Origin: an uncultured Pelagibacteraceae bacterium
GTDB taxonomy: Bacteria; Pseudomonadota; Alphaproteobacteria; Pelagibacterales; Pelagibacteraceae
Reading direction: 5' to 3'
NCBI GenBank assembly: GCA_902560805.1
Contig: CACENW010000002.1
Location: forward strand, 32,501-96,500
DNA: 64,000 nt
In this document: positions 11,217 through 20,017 of the stretch, in pieces
Position numbering within the stretch: the first letter of the stretch is position 1
Layout: every line of letters begins with the position of its first letter
Notes under the pieces: model-generated
The model's database searches: none
The model's input: only the letters and a program-made list of their open reading frames with translations
Told to the model about the DNA's origin: nothing
Translations under genes and position numbers: made by a program

Positions 11217-13781
11217 ATGCTTAACCCACTTAACTTTATTACAAAATTTATAAAATCTAGTAATCAAAAAGAACTAGATAGAATTGGAAAAATTATAGAA
11301 AAAATAAATTCATACGAAGAACAATTCATAAAATTAGGTAACGAAGACTTTCCAAAGAAAACAGTTGAGTTTAAAGATCAATTAAAAAATGGAAAAAGTT
11401 TAGACGAAATTCTACCTGAAGCATTTGCATTAGTAAGGGAAGCTGCAAAAAGAACGAGACAAGAAAGACACTTTGATGTTCAGCTTGTTGGGGGTGTAGT
11501 CCTTCACGAAGGTAAAATTGCTGAAATGAGAACGGGTGAAGGAAAAACACTCACTATTGCTTTAGCAGCTTATTTAAATGCACTTTCTGAAAACGGAGTT
11601 CATATAGTAACAGTTAATGATTACTTGGCAAAAAGAGACTCGATGGAAATGGGTCTCATATATAATTTTCTAGGTCTTACCTCTGGATTTATTAATAATG
11701 ACCAAGATGATCTAGATAGAAAGAAAAACTATGATTGTGATATTACTTATGCAACTAACAGTGAGTTAGGATTTGATTATCTAAGAGATAACATGAAGTT
11801 TTCTCAAAAAGAGATGGTTCAAAGATCTCATACATTTTCAATTGTAGATGAAATAGATTCATGTTTAATAGATGAAGCAAGAACTCCACTTGTAATTTCT
11901 GGAGCTGCAGAAGATAAAACTGCTCAATACCTAGCAATAAATAAACTGGTTAAAATTTTAAATAATAAAGATTTTGAAATAGATGAGAAAGAAAAAAGCA
12001 TACTTTTAACAAACGAGGGTATTAATAATGTTGAAAAACTTTTTTCTAATGCAGGTATCTTAAAAAATGATAATTTTTATGACCCAGAAAATCTTCATTT
12101 AGTTCACCATGTAAATCAAGCACTCCGTGCAAATCACTTATTTGAAAAAGGAAAGGATTACATAGTAAAAGATGGAGTTCTTAAAATTATAGATGAATTA
12201 ACTGGAAGAATTTTAGAAGGAAGAAGATTTGGAGATGGGCTTCATCAGGCTCTTGAAGCTAAAGAAAAAATTCAGATACAGGCTGAAAATCAAACTTTAG
12301 CATCCATTACCTATCAAAATTATTTTAAACTATATAAAAAAATATCAGGTTGTACCGGTACTGCAGTAACAGAATCTGAGGAATTTTTTGAAATATATAA
12401 TCTTTCAGTTGTTGTAATCCCAACAAATAAAGAAATGATCCGAAAGGACTATAATGATTTAATCTTTAGGACTGAAAAAGAAAAAAATGATGCAATAATT
12501 AATAAGATCATTGAAAAACATGAAAATGGTCAACCAATTTTGGTTTTCACATCTAGTATCAACAAGTCTGAAGTTTATTCTAAATTATTAAATGAAAAAA
12601 ATATTAATCATGTAGTTTTAAATGCAAAGAACCATGAAAATGAAGCAGAAATTATCGCAAACGCTGGAAAAGAAAAATCTTTGATAATTACGACTAGTAT
12701 TTCTGGTAGAGGTGTTGACATTCAACTTGGGGGTAAAAAAGGATCGATTCCTGATGATCAGCTTAAAATAGATAAAGAAAAAATAAAGTCCCTAGGTGGT
12801 TTATTTGTAATTGGTACAGAAAGAATGGAATCTAGAAGAGTGGACAATCAAGCAAGAGGAAGGGCTGGAAGACAAGGAGATGAAGGAAGTTCAGTATTTT
12901 ATGTAAGTTTAGAGGATGATTTAATGAGAATTTTTGGCTCTGAATCTATGAATAATATGCTTGAAAAACTTGGTTTAAAAGATGGTGAAAGTATTGATCA
13001 CCCTTGGATCAACAAAGCATTGGAAAGGGCTCAGCAGAAAGTTGAAGCCAGAAATTTTGATATAAGAAAAACACTAATCAAATTTGACAATGTTTTAAAT
13101 GACCAAAGACATGTTGTATTTTCTCAAAGAAAAAATGCAATGAATAGTGAAAATATTTTTGATTATTCTGACGAATTTTTAAAAGAAATATCAGAAGACT
13201 TGATAAAATTAAAAATTCAAAATTTATCTAATCCTAAAAGCAATGAATTTAGCAATAGAATAAGACAAATTGTTGGAAAGAGTTTTAATGATTCTGAGCT
13301 TCAAAGTTTAATTGCTGCCAAAGATAATGAACTTAAAGAGAAAATATCCTCAAAATTCAATGAAACACGTAATGAAAGAATTAAAGTTCTAAACGAACAG
13401 CATGCAAAAGAAATTGAAAAAAGAATATTTTTACAAACAATAGATTTGAATTGGAAATCTCATATACAATATTTAGAACAACTTAGACAAGTAATTGGAT
13501 TAAGATCTTACGGTCAAAGAGATCCCTTAGTTGAATATAAAAAAGAAGCTTTTGATTTATTTTCAAATTTATTAGAAAAATTAAAATTAGACTATGTTAC
13601 AATTTTAATGAATTTAAAAGTAATTACTGAGTCTGATGAAGGGATTTCAAATTCAAATAAAATTAAACCATCTAACAATCCTAAATGTTTGTTGCTAATT
13701 CAAAAAAATCAAAAAATTTCAAGGAATGAGAGATGTGAAGCGACTGGAAAAAAATTTAAAAATTGCTGTGGAGCTTTGTAA
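11217..13781 (+). CDS. secA: Preprotein translocase ATPase SecA
   Basis: An 854-residue SecA motor that drives Sec-dependent export through SecYEG. Walker A lies in MRTGEGKTLT (about 102-111); the DEID Walker B, the preprotein-binding domain, and the second helicase motif region (GRAGRQGDEGSS) are present. The C-terminal zinc motif is degraded: instead of CxCGSGKK-x-CH the protein ends with RNERCEATGKK then NCCGAL, so the first CxC pair is reduced to one Cys. The sequence reads cleanly, so this is not a frameshift. It converges on accA with a 3-bp gap. Confidence 0.98.
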   Translation: MLNPLNFITKFIKSSNQKELDRIGKIIEKINSYEEQFIKLGNEDFPKKTVEFKDQLKNGKSLDEILPEAFALVREAAKRTRQERHFDVQLVGGVVLHEGKIAEMRTGEGKTLTIALAAYLNALSENGVHIVTVNDYLAKRDSMEMGLIYNFLGLTSGFINNDQDDLDRKKNYDCDITYATNSELGFDYLRDNMKFSQKEMVQRSHTFSIVDEIDSCLIDEARTPLVISGAAEDKTAQYLAINKLVKILNNKDFEIDEKEKSILLTNEGINNVEKLFSNAGILKNDNFYDPENLHLVHHVNQALRANHLFEKGKDYIVKDGVLKIIDELTGRILEGRRFGDGLHQALEAKEKIQIQAENQTLASITYQNYFKLYKKISGCTGTAVTESEEFFEIYNLSVVVIPTNKEMIRKDYNDLIFRTEKEKNDAIINKIIEKHENGQPILVFTSSINKSEVYSKLLNEKNINHVVLNAKNHENEAEIIANAGKEKSLIITTSISGRGVDIQLGGKKGSIPDDQLKIDKEKIKSLGGLFVIGTERMESRRVDNQARGRAGRQGDEGSSVFYVSLEDDLMRIFGSESMNNMLEKLGLKDGESIDHPWINKALERAQQKVEARNFDIRKTLIKFDNVLNDQRHVVFSQRKNAMNSENIFDYSDEFLKEISEDLIKLKIQNLSNPKSNEFSNRIRQIVGKSFNDSELQSLIAAKDNELKEKISSKFNETRNERIKVLNEQHAKEIEKRIFLQTIDLNWKSHIQYLEQLRQVIGLRSYGQRDPLVEYKKEAFDLFSNLLEKLKLDYVTILMNLKVITESDEGISNSNKIKPSNNPKCLLLIQKNQKISRNERCEATGKKFKNCCGAL

Positions 13782-13784
13782 TTC

Positions 13785-14879
13785 TTAAATAAGAAAAAAT
13801 AAGAAAGCTATAAATAATAAACCTCCTCCAATACCAAATAATAATTTTTTTGATTTGAAAATATTTTCAAAATTATTTTTCTTAATGGTCAAATTGCTTA
13901 AATCTTCTACATTGTTCATAAAACCGTCATTTCTTCCAATTTTTAAAAATTTATTTTTTCTTTCATTCATTATATCTTCTGCTGTCATCTCTTTATATTG
14001 CTCTAGGTTTTTAGAAATAGATTTTTTAACATTATCTAGTATCAGGTCTCTATCTCTATGAGCACCACCTAAAGGTTCTGGGATTATTTCATCAATAACT
14101 TTTAATTTTAATAAATCTTTTGCAGAAAGCTTCATTGCTTTTGCTGCATCAAGCATCTTTTTTGGATCTCTCCATAAAATAGTTGCACAGCCTTCAGGAG
14201 ATATAACTGAATAAATGGCATTTTCTAGCATGATAACTTTGTTAGACGATGCTAATGCAATTGCGCCACCTGAACCACCTTCACCTATAATTATTGCAAT
14301 TGTTGGGACCTTAAGTTCCATGCAACATTCAATTGATTTTGCTATTGCCTCAGCTTGACCTCTTTCCTCTGCACCAACACCAGGGTAAGCACCTGGCGTA
14401 TCTATAAAAGAGATAATTGGAATATTAAATTTATTAGCCAAATTCATTAATCGAATAGTTTTTCTGTAACCCTCGGGTCGCATCATCCCAAAATTTCTTT
14501 CTATTCTACTATCTAAATCTTCGCCCTTTTCTTGGCCAATAACTAAAACTGAATGACCACTGAATTTTGCAAAACCTGTAAGTACAGATTTATCTTCACC
14601 ATAATAACGGTCTCCAGATAGAGAAATAAAATCTTCGAATAAATTATCTATGAAAAATTTAGACTTTGGTCTGTCTTCATGTCTTGCAACCATGGTGGTT
14701 TGCCATGGATCTAGGTTTGAATATATATCATTTAATTTTTGATCTAGCTCAACTTGTGTTTTTGAAATTTTTTGCGTATCCACTTCTGATAATCCCTCTT
14801 GATTGTAGGGATCTTTTAATTTTTCCAATTCTGTCTCTAAATCTTTAATCTCAGTTTCAAAATTAAGATAATTTTTCAT
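13785..14879 (-). CDS. accA: Acetyl-CoA carboxylase carboxyltransferase subunit alpha, with C-terminal membrane segment
   Basis: A 364-residue AccA that pairs with AccD (36247-37176) to carboxylate acetyl-CoA in the first step of fatty-acid synthesis. The crotonase-type core is complete (SFIDTPGAYPGVGAEERGQ; GEGGSGGAIAL). The family normally ends near residue 320 (here at KNKFLKIGRNDGF); this protein adds about 45 residues, and the last ~20 (from KKLLFGIGGG to the end) are a hydrophobic membrane segment. Membrane tethering is an inference. The frame is open with no sign of a frameshift. Confidence 0.96.
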   Translation of the reverse strand: MKNYLNFETEIKDLETELEKLKDPYNQEGLSEVDTQKISKTQVELDQKLNDIYSNLDPWQTTMVARHEDRPKSKFFIDNLFEDFISLSGDRYYGEDKSVLTGFAKFSGHSVLVIGQEKGEDLDSRIERNFGMMRPEGYRKTIRLMNLANKFNIPIISFIDTPGAYPGVGAEERGQAEAIAKSIECCMELKVPTIAIIIGEGGSGGAIALASSNKVIMLENAIYSVISPEGCATILWRDPKKMLDAAKAMKLSAKDLLKLKVIDEIIPEPLGGAHRDRDLILDNVKKSISKNLEQYKEMTAEDIMNERKNKFLKIGRNDGFMNNVEDLSNLTIKKNNFENIFKSKKLLFGIGGGLLFIAFLFFLI

Positions 14880-14989
14880 AATGTGGTTATAACTGATGGT
14901 TAATTCATAAAAAAGGCAATAAAATGATATTTAATTTAAAGTGTAATTGTTATTAATTGACTCTTTTCTAGAAGAAGATACATATTTTG

Positions 14990-15138
14990 CTATCGGGAGA
15001 GACTAATAGATTTAGCACCGAAGGAGCAACCACCCCGGAAACTCTCAGGTAAAAAGGACCGATAGTTGCATAACACTCTGGAAAGAGAATTAATTCCGCC
15101 GAAGGAGCAAAACTCTCAGGCAAAAATACAGATGGGGT
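14990..15138 (+). ncRNA. Tandem glycine riboswitch (two aptamers)
   Basis: Two copies of the gcvT/glycine aptamer core are visible. Aptamer 1 (about 14990-15066) has GCACCGAAGGAGCAA and ACTCTCAGGTAAAAAGGACCGATAG. Aptamer 2 (about 15074-15138) has CCGCCGAAGGAGCAAAACTC and TCAGGCAAAAATACAGA. The linker is short. The second aptamer ends within about 12 nt of the glcB ATG, and a GGGGTGA ribosome-binding site (15134-15140) lies at its closing stem; there is no room for an intrinsic terminator. Control at translation initiation is therefore likely. A glycine riboswitch in front of malate synthase is known in SAR11. Confidence 0.96.
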
Positions 15139-15150
15139 GATTTAGGTGAT

Positions 15151-17313
15151 ATGCAAGAAAAATATATAAATATAAATACTTTAAAAGTATCTGAAAAACT
15201 TTCTCAATTTATTAGCGACGAGCTATTAAAAGAAACAAATCTATCTGTAAATAATTTTTGGTCAGGGTTCGAGAAAACAGTCAATGAATTAGCACCTAAA
15301 AATAAAGAATTAATAAAATTTAGAGAAGACTTACAAAAGCAAATAGACAATTGGCATATAAAAAATAAGGGAAATGAGTTTAATTTGTCACAATATAAAA
15401 AATTTCTAACAGAAATTGGTTATTTGAAAGAAGAAGGTGACGATTTTGAAATATCAACTCAAAATGTTGATGAGGAAATAACAAGTATTGCTGGACCTCA
15501 ACTTGTTGTACCAGTAATGAATGCAAGATACGCATTAAATGCTGCTAATGCTAGGTGGATGAGCTTATACGATAGTCTGTATGGAACAGATGTAATTGAA
15601 CAATCAGAAGATAGTGTATCTGAAAGATACGACCCATTAAGAGGTGAGATGGTAATAAAATATGGAAGAGATTTTTTAGATAAATATTTTCCATTAGCAG
15701 GATTGAGTTGGCAAAAAATTACAAGTTTTGCGGTTAAGTATGGAAAATTTAAAGCTTTAAAAGGTGCTGATATTTATGATTTGGTAGATGAGAATAAGTT
15801 TATTGGCCATAGGGGTGAAGCTGACAACCCGTCTGCTATAATTTTAAAAAATAACAATTTGCATATAGAAATTTTAAAAGATTCAAGAGCTTTTGCGGCT
15901 CAACAAGATCATGCTGGGATTAGTGACATAATTTTAGAATCTGCGGTGTCAACTATATGCGATAACGAAGATAGTGTAGCTGCTGTAGATGCAGAAGATA
16001 AAATTATTTGTTACAGAAATTGGCTAGGTCTAATGAAAGGTGATCTAAAATCAAAATTTGAAAAAGAAGGAAAATTATTTGAAAGAAAACTTAATCCTAA
16101 TAGAAGCTATATTTCAAAAGATGGTAAAGGTTTAAAGCTTCATGGAAGAAGTTTACTGTTAGTTAGAAATGTTGGTCACTTAATGACTAATCCATCAATA
16201 ATTTTAAAAGATGGTAGTGAAGTTCCAGAAGGAATAATGGATGCATTCATTACTACAGCCGCTGCCCTTCATGATATTAAGAAAAAAACCAATTCAAGAA
16301 CTGGTTCTATTTATATTGTGAAACCAAAAATGCATGGACCAGATGAAACTGCATTTACTGATTTGCTTTTCTCAAAAGTTGAAGAAGTTTTAGGTTTGCC
16401 AAAATACACCTGCAAGATTGGAATAATGGATGAAGAAAGAAGAACTTCAGCTAATTTAAAAGAGTGCATTAGATCGTTAAAAAATAGAGTTTTCTTTATA
16501 AATACAGGTTTTCTAGACAGAACTGGTGATGAAATGCACACCTCTATGGAAGCTGGTCCGATGATTAAAAAAGGTGACATGAAAACTTCAAAATGGATTA
16601 CAGCATATGAAAACAACAATGTTGATATTGGTTTAAAGTGTGGATTTTCTGGAAAAGCTCAAATTGGAAAAGGAATGTGGGCAATGCCTGATAAAATGAA
16701 AGATATGATGGAGCAAAAAACTGGACATTTAAAAGCAGGTGCAAATTGTGCATGGGTTCCATCTCCAACTGCTGCAGCTTTGCATTCGCTACATTATCAT
16801 GAAATAAATATTTTTGATGAACAACAAAAAATTAAAAAAAGAGAACAAGCAAAGCTTGATGATCTTTTAACAATACCTACTGCTGATAGACCAAATTGGT
16901 CTGTAGATGAAATTAATAAAGAAATTTCTAACTCAGCTCAAACTTTATTGGGTTATGTGGTGAGATGGATCGATCAAGGAGTTGGGTGTTCCAAAGTACC
17001 AGATATAAATAACGTAGGTTTGATGGAAGATAGAGCTACACTTAGAATTTCATCTCAACATATTGCAAATTGGATACATCACGGAATTACAACAAAAATT
17101 CAAGTTGTAGAAATTCTTAAAGATATGGCTAAAATTGTAGATGATCAAAATAAAAATGACTCTAATTACGTAAGAATGAGTGATAACTTTGAAAATTCAA
17201 TTGCATTTCAAACTGCTTGTGATTTGGTATTTAAAGGAAAAGAACAACCATCTGGTTATACTGAGCCTTTACTACATTTAAATAGACTTACTAAAAAGTC
17301 TAATCTGAATTAG
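15151..17313 (+). CDS. glcB: Malate synthase G
   Basis: A 720-residue malate synthase G condensing glyoxylate with acetyl-CoA to malate. Typical motifs include GPQLVVPVMNARYALNAANA, the long TIM barrel, and the C-terminal catalytic region with EDRATLRISSQHIANW. The gene sits under a tandem glycine riboswitch, linking glyoxylate assimilation to glycine level. That fits organisms that turn glycolate/glyoxylate into either glycine or malate. The start ATG at 15151 is preceded by an SD within the riboswitch's last stem. It converges on recR with a 14-bp overlap. Confidence 0.98.
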   Translation: MQEKYININTLKVSEKLSQFISDELLKETNLSVNNFWSGFEKTVNELAPKNKELIKFREDLQKQIDNWHIKNKGNEFNLSQYKKFLTEIGYLKEEGDDFEISTQNVDEEITSIAGPQLVVPVMNARYALNAANARWMSLYDSLYGTDVIEQSEDSVSERYDPLRGEMVIKYGRDFLDKYFPLAGLSWQKITSFAVKYGKFKALKGADIYDLVDENKFIGHRGEADNPSAIILKNNNLHIEILKDSRAFAAQQDHAGISDIILESAVSTICDNEDSVAAVDAEDKIICYRNWLGLMKGDLKSKFEKEGKLFERKLNPNRSYISKDGKGLKLHGRSLLLVRNVGHLMTNPSIILKDGSEVPEGIMDAFITTAAALHDIKKKTNSRTGSIYIVKPKMHGPDETAFTDLLFSKVEEVLGLPKYTCKIGIMDEERRTSANLKECIRSLKNRVFFINTGFLDRTGDEMHTSMEAGPMIKKGDMKTSKWITAYENNNVDIGLKCGFSGKAQIGKGMWAMPDKMKDMMEQKTGHLKAGANCAWVPSPTAAALHSLHYHEINIFDEQQKIKKREQAKLDDLLTIPTADRPNWSVDEINKEISNSAQTLLGYVVRWIDQGVGCSKVPDINNVGLMEDRATLRISSQHIANWIHHGITTKIQVVEILKDMAKIVDDQNKNDSNYVRMSDNFENSIAFQTACDLVFKGKEQPSGYTEPLLHLNRLTKKSNLN

Positions 17314-17917
17314 AAACTAAGTTAGACCGATTTTTAAAAGCAGAAAATAAAGTCCCGTCGTCTAAACTTTCAATTTCACCACCTACAGGTAACCCCTGAG
17401 CAAGTTTAGTAATTTTTACATTAGAATTTTTTAGGCTATCTTGAATGTAGTAAGCAGTAGTTTGACCTTCAACAGTTGCACTTGTGGCTAATATAACTTC
17501 TTCTATTTTATCTTTTTTAACTCTCTCTACCAAAGAGTTAATCAGCAAGTCTTCCTTTTTTTGTCCAACTGATGAAATTGTGCCACCTAAAATATGAAAA
17601 TATCCTTTAAATATATTTGAACTTTCTATACTCCATTGATCAGAGACATTTTCAACAACGCAAATTTTATCATATTTTTTATCAATTATTTTACAATATT
17701 CGTAAGTACATTCGACAGAGTTAGATTTTAAAATACCGCAAATTTTACATCTAGAAATATTTTTGTATACCTCAGCAAGGGTTTTTGCTAAAGGCTTAAC
17801 AAGTTCATCACGGTTGTTTATCAATTTTAATACAATCCTTTTTGCTGATTTTGGTCCAAGACCTGGTAACTTTGAGATTAATTTAATAAGTTCGTCTATC
17901 TCTATGGAATTTTGCAT
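17300..17917 (-). CDS. recR: Recombination mediator protein RecR
   Basis: A 205-residue RecR: helix-hairpin-helix (PGLGPKSAKRIV, about 14-25), cysteine zinc motif, Toprim domain (VVENVSD, then LGGTISSVGQ) and the C-terminal ATSATVEGQTTAYY motif. It loads RecA with RecF/RecO at gaps. The zinc motif is irregular: the first pair is CKIC, while the second pair reads C-TYEY-C (four residues between instead of two). It follows ybaB with a 3-bp gap in the conserved dnaX-ybaB-recR operon. Confidence 0.96.
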   Translation of the reverse strand: MQNSIEIDELIKLISKLPGLGPKSAKRIVLKLINNRDELVKPLAKTLAEVYKNISRCKICGILKSNSVECTYEYCKIIDKKYDKICVVENVSDQWSIESSNIFKGYFHILGGTISSVGQKKEDLLINSLVERVKKDKIEEVILATSATVEGQTTAYYIQDSLKNSNVKITKLAQGLPVGGEIESLDDGTLFSAFKNRSNLVSNSD

Positions 17918-17920
17918 AAA

Positions 17921-18238
17921 TTAAAGTGGCCACTTAAAACCAGGTATACCAAATCCACCAGTAGCTTTTGATATCTCTTCTGATGTTTTCGACTTTAGCT
18001 GCGATTTAGCATTGTTATGAGCAGCTACAATTAAATCTTCTATTATTGACTTGTCTTCTTTCATTATTTCATCAGATAATTTAATTGATTGCATTTCACC
18101 TTCTCCATCTAAGACAATTTTTGCTGAATTTGAGCCAGAAACACCTTCTACTCTAATCTCCTTAATTTTTTGCTGACTCTCTTTCATTTTTGCTTCAAGT
18201 TCTTTTGCTTTATCTAATATTTTATTAAAATCAGTCAT
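17921..18238 (-). CDS. ybaB: YbaB/EbfC family nucleoid-associated protein
   Basis: A 105-residue protein with the family layout: an N-terminal helix rich in Lys/Glu (AKELEAKMKESQQKIKEI) and a beta core (KIVLDGEGEMQSIKLSDEI), then a Gly-rich tail. YbaB/EbfC dimers bind DNA in tweezer form. Its start overlaps the dnaX stop by 8 bp, and recR follows directly, the standard operon order. Confidence 0.95.
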   Translation of the reverse strand: MTDFNKILDKAKELEAKMKESQQKIKEIRVEGVSGSNSAKIVLDGEGEMQSIKLSDEIMKEDKSIIEDLIVAAHNNAKSQLKSKTSEEISKATGGFGIPGFKWPL

Positions 18239-19877
18239 TATCTTTATCCTCCTTAGTTATCGATTTAACATCTACCAGTTCTGCATCAGGAAAATTTGCC
18301 ATAAAGTTTTTATAAATTTCAGTTTCTTTAGCTTTTTCAATTAATATTTTTTTTTCATTTTCTCTCTTTTCTCTAATTGAGAGATCTCCTTTTGATTTAC
18401 TAAGTGTGATAATCCATCTTTCTTTTGTCCATTCAAAAAGCTTTGTGGAAAGATCTTTTACAAAATCTTTATCAAGGCTGTCATTAAATGAAATCTCAAT
18501 CCTATTTTTTTCAAATTTAACCAAATTAACATTTTTCTCTAATTCAAATTTAAGTTTTAATTCTTTTTTACTTGTGCAAATAGCAATTAATTCATCAAAA
18601 GAATTAATTTGAGTTTTGACTTCTGCTTTAACTTCAGTTTGTATTTCAGGATTCTTTTTTTCCTCTTGAGAGATATTTTTTATTTGATCAATAATTTTAG
18701 TCTCTGATTTCATTTCAATTTTGCTAGTTGAATTTTCTTCTTTAGGTTTTGTATCTATTTGTTTAACTTGTTTAACAGAACTTAAGTGCATTAATCTAAT
18801 TAAAAACATCTCAATTGATAAATGTTGATTTGAAACAATATCCAATTCTTCTAATGACTTGATAGAAAATTGCCAAAATAAAATTAATACATCTGGTTGG
18901 ATTTGATTAGAAATATTTTTTATTTTATTAAATTCTTCATCATTAAGAGAAAAATTTGTGCTTTCTAAGGTCAGAGAATTTACATTTTTAAAGTAATATA
19001 ATAGCTCTAAAAAATCATTTAAAAATATTTTTGGTTCAACTCCTTGATTATATATTTTTCTGTAAATTTTTATTACCTTTTCTTCTTCTCCTCTTAATAT
19101 CAATTCAAATAAATCAATTAATTGTGATTTGTCAAAATAACCAAAAATCTTCTGAGCAGAATTTAAATCTAGTTCTTTATCATTATCTAAACTCAATAAT
19201 GCTCTATCTAATAGAGATAATGCATCTCTTACTGAGCCTTCAGATATTTTTACAATTAATTTTAGAGCATCATCCGTAACTTTTCCGTTTTCTTTCTTTT
19301 TAATTTTTTTTATATAATCTAACAGTTCAGAAGATTTAATCCTTGAAAGATCAAAACGCTGACACCTAGAAACAACTGTTATAGGAATTTTTTTTATTTC
19401 TGTTGTAGCAAATATAAATTTTAAATATGAAGGTGGCTCTTCCAATGTTTTTAATAAAGCATTAAATGCTTGTTTACTTAACATATGAACTTCATCGATT
19501 ATAAAAATTTTATATTTCGCGGAAGTTGGTCCGTATCTAGAAAACTCTATTAAATCTCTAACATCATCTACCCCTGTCTTGCTAGCTGCATCCATTTCAA
19601 GCACATCTATGTGACTTGAGTTAGTTATCGCATCGCAATTATCACATTTTACTTTGCATTTATTTTCTATTCCGTTTGAACAATTTAATGTTTTTGCAAC
19701 AATCCTTGCAGTAGTAGTTTTTCCAATTCCTCTTATTCCAGTAAACAAATATGCATTAGGTACTTTGTCAGCTTTTATTGAGTTTATAATTGTTTCAGCA
19801 ACAACTTCTTGACCAATAAGATCATCAAATATTTGAGGTCTATATTTAAGAGCTAGTACTTTTGAGTTATTATTCAT
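18231..19877 (-). CDS. dnaX: DNA polymerase III subunits gamma/tau
   Basis: A 548-residue clamp-loader ATPase: Walker A GIRGIGKTTTAR (about 46-57), a zinc knuckle with C-x8-C-x3-C-x2-C-like spacing (about 66-82), Walker B DEVHM, and the SRC sensor (SRCQRFD). The C-terminal region (from about 365) is Lys/Glu-rich and would be the tau-specific part. I saw no obvious slippery heptamer with a hairpin producing gamma, but A-runs are abundant. It starts about 9 nt after the SRP RNA gene on the same strand. Confidence 0.97.
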   Translation of the reverse strand: MNNNSKVLALKYRPQIFDDLIGQEVVAETIINSIKADKVPNAYLFTGIRGIGKTTTARIVAKTLNCSNGIENKCKVKCDNCDAITNSSHIDVLEMDAASKTGVDDVRDLIEFSRYGPTSAKYKIFIIDEVHMLSKQAFNALLKTLEEPPSYLKFIFATTEIKKIPITVVSRCQRFDLSRIKSSELLDYIKKIKKKENGKVTDDALKLIVKISEGSVRDALSLLDRALLSLDNDKELDLNSAQKIFGYFDKSQLIDLFELILRGEEEKVIKIYRKIYNQGVEPKIFLNDFLELLYYFKNVNSLTLESTNFSLNDEEFNKIKNISNQIQPDVLILFWQFSIKSLEELDIVSNQHLSIEMFLIRLMHLSSVKQVKQIDTKPKEENSTSKIEMKSETKIIDQIKNISQEEKKNPEIQTEVKAEVKTQINSFDELIAICTSKKELKLKFELEKNVNLVKFEKNRIEISFNDSLDKDFVKDLSTKLFEWTKERWIITLSKSKGDLSIREKRENEKKILIEKAKETEIYKNFMANFPDAELVDVKSITKEDKDND

Positions 19878-19885
19878 AAATTTTT

Positions 19886-19973
19886 AAGGAGACTAGAACC
19901 TGAATAACTGTCTCTACGACTGCTTCCGTTAAGATCTGGTCGGGTTCAAGCAGCATCCACCTCTAGCCTCCAA
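19886..19973 (-). ncRNA. ffs: Signal recognition particle RNA (4.5S, small bacterial type)
   Basis: The reverse strand folds into a long hairpin closed by GGAGGCTAG (19971-19963) pairing with CTAGTCTCC (19896-19888). Its tip carries the SRP domain IV signature CAGATC-TTAACG-GAAGCAG, aligning with CAGGTC-CGGAAG-GAAGCAG of E. coli; the apical loop is UAAC (URRC class) instead of GGAA. The ffs-dnaX-ybaB-recR order is widely conserved, which supports the call. Exact ends are estimated from the closing stem. Confidence 0.9.
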
Positions 19974-20017
19974 ATCTATTATAACAGTTAAAATTTCTAA
20001 TCTACAAGAAAAGATTA

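Noticed and set aside
18600..18800. Programmed frameshift site in dnaX producing a gamma form
   Set aside because: There are A-rich runs in the Lys-rich tail, but no slippery heptamer followed by a clear stem-loop that I could identify.
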